11,634 nucleotides of DNA. Origin: Bacteroidota bacterium (GTDB lineage: Bacteria > Bacteroidota > Bacteroidia > SXHM01). Positions 1 through 6,434 of the stretch are shown here, piece after piece. Numbering within the stretch: the stretch's first letter is position 1; each line of letters begins with the position of its first letter. Location: assembly GCA_005773695.1 (NCBI GenBank), contig SXHM01000105.1, positions 1 through 11,634 of the forward strand, written 5' to 3'. The position numbers and the translations under genes were made by a program. The notes beneath the pieces were generated by a model. The model had not been told where the DNA came from. It was given only the letters and a program-made list of their open reading frames with translations, and did no database searches.

Positions 1-183
1 GACATCCAATGCTTTTTCATAATCGGTTTTATATAATGAATACCCCAACAACGTCAGCAAAGGACGCATCCGTTTGCCGCCTAATGAAAAGGTATAGGTA
101 ACCGGCTCATATAACTCAGCCGGTTGTGCGGGAATATTTATAGAATGTATTTTCTGATTGATTTTCTCTAACAGGTTTTGCAT
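1..183 (-). CDS. Polyprenyl (isoprenoid) diphosphate synthase, N-terminal fragment (runs off left edge)
   Basis: This reading frame is too close to the edge to be complete. It starts at an ATG whose first base is 183 and gives 61 codons with no stop. The visible protein begins MQNLLEKINQKIHS and contains LYEPVTYTFSLGGKRMRPLL at about residues 24-43. GGKR(I/M)RP is the conserved N-terminal motif of all-trans polyprenyl synthases, whose Lys and Arg bind the diphosphate of isopentenyl diphosphate. The family condenses IPP with an allylic diphosphate to make precursors of quinones and other prenyl lipids in the cytoplasm. The two Asp-rich motifs that define the active site, and the chain-length determinants, lie outside the window, so farnesyl, geranylgeranyl and octaprenyl enzymes cannot be told apart. 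The start lies 11 bases after the epimerase stop, which suggests co-transcription with it. Confidence 0.88.
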   Translation of the reverse strand, partial: MQNLLEKINQKIHSINIPAQPAELYEPVTYTFSLGGKRMRPLLTLLGYSLYKTDYEKALDV

Positions 184-194
184 CACAAAACCGA

Positions 195-1136
195 TTAGAT
201 AAGAGAAATGAACTGTCCCTGCTCAATCACTCTTTTTAATCCTTCTTCAAATGATATGGTGTCGCGTTTCAGCAACTGCTGCATTTTTGAAGTGTCGGGT
301 TGTCTGCGTGTCATATCGCCTTCTGTTAATTCAGGAAGGTGAACAATTTTGGAAGATGAGCCTGTAACTTTAATAATGATGTTAGCGAGTTCAAGAATGG
401 TAATTTCTTTTGTGCCGCCAATATTTACCACATCATTAATAAACATGTTATTGTAAAAAGCATTGGTGCAGGCCTCAACATTGTCTTCAATGAAGCAGAA
501 TGTACGCGTTTGTTTTCCTTCACCATAAATGGTGATATCGGCATTTTGTAAAGCAGCGTAGATAAACTTAGAAATCACAAAGTCTTTACTTTGTTTTGGT
601 CCGTAAGTATTAAAGAACCTGAATACTGTAAACTCTAAGCCAAACTCGCGTTGGTAAGAACGCAGGTATGCTTCGCCCACATTCTTAACAATGGCATAAG
701 GTAGACGGGAGTTTAGTGGGGTTGTGTCTTCGTTCTGAGGAAACTCAACGGGCTCTCCATATACTTCTGATGAAGAAGAGAAGTAAACGCGCCTTACTCC
801 TGTATTCTTAGAAAGGTTGAGTACGTTTTTTATTCCGGTAATATCTTCCAGAACCATTACAGGATTTGCAAGTGTGCGTTTCACACCAACCAGTGCAGCA
901 TAATGAAACACATAATCAAAGGTGTAGGCATAGAAAACACTTGAGATATCTTCGAAATGATTTACATCGCACTTGATGAACTTTACGTTCCGATAAGGAG
1001 AATCAGGAAGTTTTTTAAGCGACCCGGTGCGCAGGTTATCAACTATAACCACATAATTATCGGGGTCTTCAGCCAGTTTTCCGGCTAATGAACTTCCTAC
1101 AAAACCTGCTCCGCCTGTAACAAGAATTTTTCTCAT
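195..1136 (-). CDS. NAD-dependent epimerase/dehydratase (extended SDR family, nucleotide-sugar)
   Basis: The 313-residue product is a complete extended short-chain dehydrogenase. Residues 7-15 (TGGAGFVGS) are the GxxGxxG dinucleotide-binding loop. Asp33 at the end of beta-2 indicates NAD preference. SSSSEVYGEP at 120-129 supplies the catalytic Ser/Thr region, and Tyr147-x-x-x-Lys151 (YAIVK) is the catalytic pair. RFFNTYGP at 173-180 and RRQPDTSKM at 277-285 are typical of UDP-sugar enzymes. By family knowledge such proteins epimerise, dehydrate or decarboxylate nucleotide-activated sugars for glycan or surface polysaccharide synthesis. The motif set resembles both UDP-glucose 4-epimerases and UDP-glucuronate decarboxylases, and I cannot fix the substrate. 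The start is an ATG 18 bases after a -7 promoter match, so it can be transcribed independently of the coiled-coil gene 33 bases upstream. The neighbouring prenyl synthase has no obvious shared pathway. Confidence 0.9.
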   Translation of the reverse strand: MRKILVTGGAGFVGSSLAGKLAEDPDNYVVIVDNLRTGSLKKLPDSPYRNVKFIKCDVNHFEDISSVFYAYTFDYVFHYAALVGVKRTLANPVMVLEDITGIKNVLNLSKNTGVRRVYFSSSSEVYGEPVEFPQNEDTTPLNSRLPYAIVKNVGEAYLRSYQREFGLEFTVFRFFNTYGPKQSKDFVISKFIYAALQNADITIYGEGKQTRTFCFIEDNVEACTNAFYNNMFINDVVNIGGTKEITILELANIIIKVTGSSSKIVHLPELTEGDMTRRQPDTSKMQQLLKRDTISFEEGLKRVIEQGQFISLI

Positions 1137-1153
1137 CGTTTTTTATAGGGTGG

Positions 1154-1161
1154 CAAAAGTA
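1154..1161 (-). promoter_or_regulatory. Bacteroidota -7 promoter element (TACTTTTG) for the epimerase gene
   Basis: Read on the minus strand this is TACTTTTG followed by C, a perfect match to TAnnTTTG. It sits between the stop of the coiled-coil gene and the epimerase ATG, 17 bases before the start codon. No convincing TTTG -33 element is seen upstream. Matches of this kind are frequent in AT-rich DNA, but the position is what a real promoter would have. Confidence 0.5.
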
Positions 1162-1169
1162 AGTGATTT

Positions 1170-2855
1170 TTACTCGGGATTCACCTGTTCTTTAGCGTTT
1201 TTTAATTCCTGAAGGTAGAGCGCATCAGAGATATCGGCTCCGTTTTTAAAATAAAATATACCGCCCCAGTCGTGGGTCAGCTTTTTATAAATGGTTTGAA
1301 CACCGTCTATTTTAATCGTTGTAACCATAAAAGTCTTTCCTGTTTCCTTCACTGTTTCTTCTTTATAAGAATTATTTTTTCTCAAATCGTACAGCGCTTT
1401 GGCAGCTTCTTCCTTCTTACGGATAGCCTCTTCTTCTTTGGCTTTTATAGCTGCGGCTTCCCGCTCAGCTTCCTGTCGTTCGCGTTCCAGTTTTTCAGCA
1501 AGTATGCGGGCTTTTTCTTCGGCAGATGCTTTTTCGGCTTCCTCTTTTGCCTTTCTTTCGGCTTCAATTTTTGCAAGGCGGTCGGCTTCTTCTTTTGCCA
1601 GTCTTTCTTGTTCTGCTTTTATACGGGCTTGTTCTTCAGCTTCACGTTGCTTACGATCTGCTTCTGTTTTAGCCGCCTCTTCAGCTTTGAAACGGGCTTT
1701 TGCCTCTTCCTCTTGTTGCTTTTGCTGAAACTTAGCTGTTGCAATAGAATCTGCAACAGCCTTTTCTTTTGCTTTTTTCTCTTCCAGTGCTTTCAACTTT
1801 TGAACTTCTTCTTCTTTTATCCTTAGCTTTTCTGCGTTAGCAAGTGAATCGGAAGTTGCTTTTTCGCGGGCTTTCTGTTTTTCTAATTGAAGTTTTTCCA
1901 GTGTACGTGCATTGGCAATTGAGTCGGCAACGGCTTTCTCGCGCACCTTTCCTGCTTTCTTCAATGCTTCGGCCTCGGCTTCTTTTCTGGCTTTTTCTGC
2001 TGCTGCAAACTTTATGGCTTCTGTTTTGGCATTAGCAATTGAATCGGTAATAAATTGCTGACGAGCAATTTTCTCGGCCTCAGCTTTTTTACGAGCCTGT
2101 TCAGCTTTTACCAATTCATTTAACTTGTCTTCCTCTGTTTTCTTAAGATTTTCTTCCTGTTTGCGCTTTTCCATCATTTTGGCAAGGTGCGCCTGCACTG
2201 CAGCCAACGAATCAAGTCTTGACTTTTCTTTTGCCTGCGCAGCAAGTAACACTGCATTTTCAGCATCGCGTTTTGCCTGTTCCTTTCTTGCCAGTTCTTC
2301 AGCTTCCAGTCTGCGCTTTTCTGCAGCAGCGCGTAATTTATCCTCTTCTATTTTTCTTAAACGTTCACGTTCGGCTGCATCAGCTATTTGTTTCTTCCAT
2401 TCATCAAGGTCGTAGTTAACGGTTACAAAGCCACCTTCATTTTCTTTATATATTACACCACCGGCACTTTGTTCCCATTTTTTCTTGCCTTTAGCATCGG
2501 CTGTAAGTGGATTAAGGTCTATTTCTATTTGCTTGGTGAATGTTTCATTTTGCTTGTTCTTAGGAACCTCAGTAATGAAATTAAACGTTTTGGTAGTAGA
2601 TCCCGGAAGACCAGCACTTACAACGTATTCAGCGCCTAACTCAAGCTTAGCCTTGAATTTACCAGCCGAATTAGTTGTGCGGTATAAAAGCTTGCCCTTA
2701 TCTCTGAAAATCTTCACTTCTGCGCCATCTACGGGCTTTCCGGCACTGGTAACAATGCCGTCAACCATCAATGAACCTGCTTCCTGGGCATAACCCGAAA
2801 GCGCAAAAACCACCCACATGGCTACTAAAAAGAAGTTTCGGCTAAAGCAATTCAT
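1170..2855 (-). CDS. Secreted coiled-coil protein with N-terminal carboxypeptidase-regulatory-like domain, function unknown
   Basis: I prefer the ATG at 2855 (561 residues). It begins directly with a signal peptide (basic start, hydrophobic core FFLVAMWVVFALSG, cleavage near SGYA-QE at residue 23). A TTG at 2909 is in frame but lies at or before the probable transcription start set by the -7 element at 2907-2914. Residues about 28-112 look like a carboxypeptidase-regulatory/Ig-like beta domain (GIVTSAGKPVDGAEVKIF...TTNSAGKFKAKL). Residues about 150-485 are extremely rich in Ala, Glu, Lys and Arg and should form a long coiled coil. The coil carries five DS(I/L)A motifs at residues 215, 271, 311, 336 and 369. 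The last 75 residues are not coil-like and include THDWGGIFYFKNG, a likely small folded C-terminal domain. It is probably periplasmic or envelope-attached; I see no T9SS domain or lipobox. No enzymatic motif is visible. Confidence 0.85.
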   Translation of the reverse strand: MNCFSRNFFLVAMWVVFALSGYAQEAGSLMVDGIVTSAGKPVDGAEVKIFRDKGKLLYRTTNSAGKFKAKLELGAEYVVSAGLPGSTTKTFNFITEVPKNKQNETFTKQIEIDLNPLTADAKGKKKWEQSAGGVIYKENEGGFVTVNYDLDEWKKQIADAAERERLRKIEEDKLRAAAEKRRLEAEELARKEQAKRDAENAVLLAAQAKEKSRLDSLAAVQAHLAKMMEKRKQEENLKKTEEDKLNELVKAEQARKKAEAEKIARQQFITDSIANAKTEAIKFAAAEKARKEAEAEALKKAGKVREKAVADSIANARTLEKLQLEKQKAREKATSDSLANAEKLRIKEEEVQKLKALEEKKAKEKAVADSIATAKFQQKQQEEEAKARFKAEEAAKTEADRKQREAEEQARIKAEQERLAKEEADRLAKIEAERKAKEEAEKASAEEKARILAEKLERERQEAEREAAAIKAKEEEAIRKKEEAAKALYDLRKNNSYKEETVKETGKTFMVTTIKIDGVQTIYKKLTHDWGGIFYFKNGADISDALYLQELKNAKEQVNPE

Positions 2856-2906
2856 TATTGGTCGTAATAATAGCAGGTTTTCGTCTTGTTTTCCGCTTGG
2901 AACGGG

Positions 2907-2914
2907 CAAAAATA
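2907..2914 (-). promoter_or_regulatory. Bacteroidota -7 promoter element (TATTTTTG) for the coiled-coil gene
   Basis: The minus strand reads TATTTTTG followed by C, a perfect TAnnTTTG match. It predicts a transcription start around 2900 and so a leader of roughly 45 bases before the ATG at 2855. It also argues against the upstream in-frame TTG at 2909. No clear TTTG -33 element is visible at the usual distance. Confidence 0.5.
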
Positions 2915-3011
2915 CAAAAAAGAGGCATTAGTCGGAAGGTATCTAAAACTCTGACGGAAAGAATGGTATTTTTTGTCTTGATATTAACCCGATTAGTCTA
3001 ATTTCTAAAAC

Positions 3012-3020
3012 TTATCCACA
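3012..3020 (+). other. Perfect DnaA-box sequence (TTATCCACA) upstream of the LytTR gene
   Basis: The nine bases TTATCCACA match the strong DnaA-binding consensus exactly. The site lies in the 267-base gap between the coiled-coil gene start (2855) and the LytTR start (3123), about 100 bases before the latter. There is no cluster of boxes and no dnaA/dnaN/gidA neighbour, so this is not an origin. It may be a titration or regulatory site, or a chance match. I see no clear -7 element for the LytTR gene anywhere in this gap. Confidence 0.3.
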
Positions 3021-3122
3021 ACCCGATGTGTAATAACAGGCAATTGAAGCGATTTGGTTTTAAACAAACAAAGCTCCTTCGAAAACAAAAATTAAGTAAT
3101 AACGATTTAAATAAATAAGAAG

Positions 3123-3500
3123 ATGAGACAAGCACTAACAAACTACATTCCTCCTATGTCTGCGGAAAGAATGCCTCAAACAGATAATCTGATGATTAAA
3201 GCTAACTATCAGCTTATCCAATTAAAAACTGATGACATTCTTTTCATTAAAGCACTTGCCGATTATGTAATAATTAAAACCACTACCGGCAAATACATAA
3301 CATTGAGCACCATGAAAGAAATGTGTGATGCCTTGCCTAAACATAAATTCGTTCGCACCCACCGTTCATTTATTGTGAACATGGAAAAAATACACCTTAT
3401 CAAAGGTTCAAGCATTACTATCACTGATAATAACGTTCAGTTTACCGTTCCAATCGGAAGGGTTTATAAAAAAGCATTAAAAGCAACATTGAATTCTTAG
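3123..3500 (+). CDS. Stand-alone LytTR-domain DNA-binding transcriptional regulator
   Basis: The 125-residue protein is almost entirely one LytTR domain, from about residue 25 to 120. The family signature is clear: DDILFIKALADYVIIKT at 37-53, then the conserved KFVRTHRSFIVNMEKI at 75-90, then PIGRVYKKALK at the end. LytTR proteins bind direct-repeat promoter sites through a beta-sheet fold. In typical LytR/AlgR response regulators the domain follows a receiver domain and the protein is about twice as long. Here there is no receiver, only a 24-residue polar leader, so phosphorylation is not the visible input. No histidine kinase is adjacent. The ATG at 3123 is the first start in the frame after an AT-rich leader. 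The gene is monocistronic: a strong terminator follows 22 bases after the stop. Target genes are unknown. Confidence 0.88.
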   Translation: MRQALTNYIPPMSAERMPQTDNLMIKANYQLIQLKTDDILFIKALADYVIIKTTTGKYITLSTMKEMCDALPKHKFVRTHRSFIVNMEKIHLIKGSSITITDNNVQFTVPIGRVYKKALKATLNS

Positions 3501-3521
3501 TTGGTTTAGGTTTGATGTGTT

Positions 3522-3558
3522 GCCCCGCTGTGTTTTAGGTTCACAGCGGGGCGTTTTT
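3522..3558 (+). terminator. Rho-independent terminator after the LytTR gene
   Basis: Bases 3522-3532 (GCCCCGCTGTG) pair perfectly with 3542-3552 (CACAGCGGGGC). The 11-bp GC-rich stem has a 9-base loop and is followed by G and TTTTT at 3554-3558. This is a textbook intrinsic terminator 22 bases after the LytTR stop codon. It lies immediately before the nfu promoter. Confidence 0.93.
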
Positions 3559-3561
3559 ATT

Positions 3562-3569
3562 TACCTTTG
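3562..3569 (+). promoter_or_regulatory. Bacteroidota -7 promoter element (TACCTTTG) for nfu-rsmA
   Basis: TACCTTTG followed by C is a perfect TAnnTTTG match. Only four bases separate its final G from the ATG at 3574, so the transcript should be leaderless or nearly so. The -33 region would fall within the loop and 3' arm of the preceding terminator. No TTTG is found there, though TTTAG occurs at 3534-3538. Confidence 0.6.
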
Positions 3570-3573
3570 CTCC

Positions 3574-4197
3574 ATGAACAGCAACGAAACAAATAAACTC
3601 CCCGTTACCATCTACGCTGAAAGCACCCCTAATCCCAATGCAATGAAATTTGTTGCCAATAAAGGGCTGCTGAAAGATGTAAGCGTTGAATATACTTCCA
3701 GAGCACAGGCAAAAGGTTCGCCACTTGCTCAAAAGTTGTTTGATTTTCCGTTTGTGGCAGGTGTGTTTATTGCTGCCAATTTTGTGTCGGTTACCAAAAC
3801 CAACGCGGTGGAGTGGGAAAACATTACACTGGAGCTGCGCAGTTTTATCCGTGAGTTTTTAGCCAATGGCGGAGAAGCAGTTGCTGAACTTCCGGAGAAG
3901 AAAGAGGTTTCGCCTGAGGCAAAAGCAACAGAGGTTAAAACAGAATTTTCAACAAAAGCCAATCCTGTTATTGACGGTAAAATTATTGCCATACTGGAAC
4001 AATATGTTCGTCCGGCAGTGGAGGGTGATGGTGGAAATATTCAGTTCAAATCATTTGAAGATGGTAAAGTAAATGTGGTATTGCAGGGTGCGTGCAGCGG
4101 TTGCCCCTCTTCAACTGTTACATTGAAAGCTGGCATTGAAGCCTTGCTGAAAAAGATGATTCCGGAAGTAAAGGAAGTGGTAGCGGTAGCAGAATAA
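3574..4197 (+). CDS. nfu: Nfu-type iron-sulfur cluster scaffold/carrier protein
   Basis: The 207-residue protein has two domains. Residues about 12-97 match the Nfu N-terminal domain (IYAESTPNPNAMKFVANKG, then FPFVAGVFIAANFVSVTK). A charged linker rich in Glu, Ala and Lys follows. Residues about 134-203 are the NifU C-terminal domain with VRPAVEGDGGNIQF and the cluster-ligating Cys174-Ser-Gly-Cys177 in GACSGCPSST. The family assembles or carries [4Fe-4S] clusters to target enzymes in the cytoplasm; the paired cysteines bridge a cluster between two monomers. I chose the ATG at 3574 because conservation begins there; the frame extends upstream to a GTG at 3517, but that part lies across the terminator hairpin and the -7 element. 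The gene abuts rsmA with no gap and the two are almost certainly co-transcribed. Confidence 0.93.
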   Translation: MNSNETNKLPVTIYAESTPNPNAMKFVANKGLLKDVSVEYTSRAQAKGSPLAQKLFDFPFVAGVFIAANFVSVTKTNAVEWENITLELRSFIREFLANGGEAVAELPEKKEVSPEAKATEVKTEFSTKANPVIDGKIIAILEQYVRPAVEGDGGNIQFKSFEDGKVNVVLQGACSGCPSSTVTLKAGIEALLKKMIPEVKEVVAVAE

Positions 4198-4965
4198 ATG
4201 TATCCTGTACGCGCCAAAAAACACCTCGGTCAGCATTTTCTTAAAGACGAAAACATTGCCTGTAAAATTGCTGAAAGCCTTAGTGGACATGGTGCTTATA
4301 AACAGGTGCTGGAAATAGGTCCCGGAACGGGGATGCTGACTAAATACCTTTCAGAGAATGAGGCGATTGATGTCTGTGTAGTGGAAGTTGACCGCGAATC
4401 GGTTGAGTTTTTGAAACTGAATTTTCCACAACTGAAAGGTAAAATAATTGAAGGCGATTTTCTGAAACTGAATATTAACCTTGAGCGATATGCTATCATC
4501 GGTAATTTTCCTTACAACATTTCGTCACAGATATTTTTCAAGGTATTGGAACACCGCAACCAAATACCCGAAGTGGTTTGCATGATACAGCGGGAAGTGG
4601 CCTTGCGCATTGCCTCGCCTCCCGGAAGTAAAGAGTATGGAATACTGAGCGTATTACTTTCTGCTTTCTATAATATTGAATACCTCTTCACGGTAAACGA
4701 AACGGTTTTTTTTCCTCCACCAAAGGTAAAATCGGGTGTTATACGCCTTACACGTAACACAACCGAAGAGCTTGACTGCGATGAAAAAGAATTTTTCGCG
4801 GTAGTGAAAACTGCTTTTAACCAACGCAGAAAAACATTACGTAATGCACTCAAAAGTCTTACTTTCGCACCCGTTGCAGAGAGCAAACTGTTTGACAAAC
4901 GTGCAGAACAACTAAGTGTTGCTGAGTTTGTTGAGCTGACAAAGTTGCTGTCTGCTGCAAAATAA
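4198..4965 (+). CDS. rsmA: 16S rRNA (adenine1518/1519-N6)-dimethyltransferase
   Basis: The 255-residue protein (also called KsgA) is full length for the family. It opens with [16 protein letters not shown] at 5-20, the conserved N-terminal block. The SAM-binding motif I is [15 protein letters not shown] at 37-51. Glu63 and Asp65 are in the region that binds the SAM ribose, and GDFLK at 86-90 follows. [10 protein letters not shown] at 103-112 is the catalytic motif IV (usually NLPYNIS; Phe replaces Leu). The C-terminal part has [14 protein letters not shown] and [13 protein letters not shown], typical of the family. The enzyme dimethylates two adjacent adenines in helix 45 of 16S rRNA late in small-subunit assembly. 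The ATG directly follows the nfu stop (TAAATG), indicating translational coupling. Confidence 0.97.
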   Translation: MYPVRAKKHLGQHFLKDENIACKIAESLSGHGAYKQVLEIGPGTGMLTKYLSENEAIDVCVVEVDRESVEFLKLNFPQLKGKIIEGDFLKLNINLERYAIIGNFPYNISSQIFFKVLEHRNQIPEVVCMIQREVALRIASPPGSKEYGILSVLLSAFYNIEYLFTVNETVFFPPPKVKSGVIRLTRNTTEELDCDEKEFFAVVKTAFNQRRKTLRNALKSLTFAPVAESKLFDKRAEQLSVAEFVELTKLLSAAK

Positions 4966-4969
4966 GTCT

Positions 4970-5031
4970 CGTCATGCTGAACTGGTTTCAGTATCTCAAA
5001 AAAAAGATTCCGAAACAAGTTCGGAATGACG
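4970..5031. repeat. Nested palindromic intergenic repeat between rsmA and mgtE
   Basis: Two 26-base arms, 4970-4995 and 5006-5031, are inverted copies of each other at 21 of 26 positions and are separated by a 10-base loop ending in A8. Each arm is itself an imperfect palindrome: TTCCGAA...TTCGGAA in the right arm, GCTGAAC...TTTCAGT in the left. Both arms end in CGTCAT / ATGACG. Antisense translation of the region yields the phrase VIPNLFRNL...VQHD, which I recall from many spurious predicted proteins, so this is probably a dispersed REP-like element. It lacks a T-tract, so it is not a standard terminator, but its RNA would fold strongly between the two genes. Confidence 0.75.
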
Positions 5032-5055
5032 TTCTGACGATTTGAAAATGGCATC

Positions 5056-6411
5056 ATGAAATTTGAAGTAACCCCCTCATTTGTTTTTGAAGTGCACGAT
5101 GCAATCAAGCATCGCAGACACGATGATGTGGTTAAGATGCTGGAACCGCTTCACCCGGCTGATATTGCGGAACTCATTAAAGAATCGTGGACACACGATG
5201 CGCAATATGTTTACAATCTTTTAGACGAAGAAAAAGCTGCCGATGTATTGGTGGAAATGGATGATGAGGTAAAGGAAAAATTCCTTACCTCACTTTCTTC
5301 TGAGCAGATTGCCAAGCACGTTGATAACCTTGATTCAGATGATGCTGCGGATTTGATTGCCGACCTTCCTGATGAAAAAATCAAGGAAGTTCTGGAGCAG
5401 ATGGATGATGCCGAGCAGGCAAGCGACATCGTTGACCTGTTGCGCTACGATGAAGATACAGCAGGTGGTTTGATGGCAACTGAGTTGGTAACAGCCAACC
5501 TGAAATGGACAGTGCAGCAAAGCATCGTTGAAATGAAAAAGCAGGCCGAAGAAGTAGGCAGCATTTATACCGTATATGTAATTGATGATGATGAAAAACT
5601 GCACGGAATACTTTCGCTGAAACGATTGCTTATTTCTCCACCTGAAGAAAAAATAGAGACTATTTTTTTTAAAGATGTAATCTCCATTGAGGCCAGTGCC
5701 AAGAGTGAAGATGTGGCTGCCTTGTTTGAAAAATATGACCTGGTTGTAATACCTGTTGTAGATATTACCGGTAAATTGTTGGGTAGAATAACTGTGGATG
5801 ACGTAATGGATGTGGTGCGTGAAGAAGCCAGCGAAGACTATCAGTTAATGAGTGGTATCTCGGAAAACATTGAGGCCGATGACGGACTGTGGGTAAGCAC
5901 CCGAGCACGTCTTCCGTGGCTGATGGTTGCATTGGCTGGCGGTGTGGTAGGTTCGCGTGTATTAACTTCTTACGAACCGCAAATCCAGATACATCCCGAG
6001 ATGGCTTTTTTTATGCCGCTGATTGCTGCGATGGGCGGAAATGTGGGTGTACAAAGTTCTGCACTTGTGGTACAGGGACTTGCCAACCAAACCATCGGCA
6101 AAGGCGATATTTTACCGAAATTGTTTCGTGAGCTTTTGGTTGGTTTATTCAATGGTTTAATCTGTGCCGTTTTATTACTTGCATACAATCTTATCTTTAA
6201 TGATTACATGGCCTTGAGCGTTACCGTTAGTGTGGCGTTGCTTTCGGTAATTATTTTTGCAGCTATCTTCGGTTCGTTTGTTCCGCTGGCTCTGAATAAA
6301 TTTAAAATTGACCCTGCTCTTGCAACTGGTCCCTTTATTACTACCTCTAACGATATCATTGGCCTGTTCATTTATTTTATGATTGGGAGATTGATGTACG
6401 GACTATTATAA
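5056..6411 (+). CDS. mgtE: Magnesium transporter MgtE
   Basis: The 451-residue protein has the full MgtE layout. Residues about 15-130 are the acidic helical N domain (HPADIAELIKES, DDAADLIADLPDEK, DEDTAGGLMATELV). Residues about 138-255 hold the CBS pair (VYVIDDDEKLHGILSLKRLL, VIPVVDITGKLLGRITVDDVMDVV). Residues about 285-451 hold the five-helix membrane domain. The pore signature is present: MGGNVGVQSSALVVQGLA at 326-343 and DPALATGPFITTSNDIIG at 419-436. Asp433 corresponds to the key pore aspartate of the Thermus protein. The family forms a homodimeric Mg2+-selective channel in the inner membrane, with N and CBS domains closing the pore when cytosolic Mg2+ is high. It is 90 bases after rsmA, across the palindromic repeat. 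I see no -7 element or riboswitch-like leader in that gap. Confidence 0.96.
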   Translation: MKFEVTPSFVFEVHDAIKHRRHDDVVKMLEPLHPADIAELIKESWTHDAQYVYNLLDEEKAADVLVEMDDEVKEKFLTSLSSEQIAKHVDNLDSDDAADLIADLPDEKIKEVLEQMDDAEQASDIVDLLRYDEDTAGGLMATELVTANLKWTVQQSIVEMKKQAEEVGSIYTVYVIDDDEKLHGILSLKRLLISPPEEKIETIFFKDVISIEASAKSEDVAALFEKYDLVVIPVVDITGKLLGRITVDDVMDVVREEASEDYQLMSGISENIEADDGLWVSTRARLPWLMVALAGGVVGSRVLTSYEPQIQIHPEMAFFMPLIAAMGGNVGVQSSALVVQGLANQTIGKGDILPKLFRELLVGLFNGLICAVLLLAYNLIFNDYMALSVTVSVALLSVIIFAAIFGSFVPLALNKFKIDPALATGPFITTSNDIIGLFIYFMIGRLMYGLL

Positions 6412-6434
6412 TTCACAATCTTAAACCCGACACT

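Noticed and set aside
1272..2793. Several open frames on the plus strand (up to 184 codons), rich in Phe, Ser and Cys
   Set aside because: They are antisense shadows of the coiled-coil gene. The GAA/AAG/GCA-rich coding strand has few stop codons in its complement, giving low-complexity translations with no domain.
2992..3002. ATTAGTCTAAT palindrome as an operator
   Set aside because: Arms of only five bases in AT-rich DNA, not positioned against a recognisable promoter; chance is the simpler explanation.
3012..3020. Replication origin
   Set aside because: Only one DnaA box is here, with no cluster, no AT-rich unwinding element of note and no origin-linked genes.
3053..3056. TTTG as the -33 element of a LytTR promoter
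   Set aside because: No TAnnTTTG element follows at the required distance, so the promoter of this gene could not be assigned.
3517..3573. Upstream GTG start for nfu at 3517
   Set aside because: It would place the N-terminus across the terminator hairpin and the -7 element, and the conserved domain begins only after the ATG at 3574.
4970..5031. Intrinsic terminator for rsmA
   Set aside because: The hairpin is strong but imperfect and has no T-run after either arm; the A8 run is in the loop. A repeat element is the better reading.
4668..5108. Minus-strand open frame of 146 codons spanning the end of rsmA and the start of mgtE
   Set aside because: It overlaps two certain genes and its distinctive part is merely a translation of the palindromic repeat at 4970-5031.
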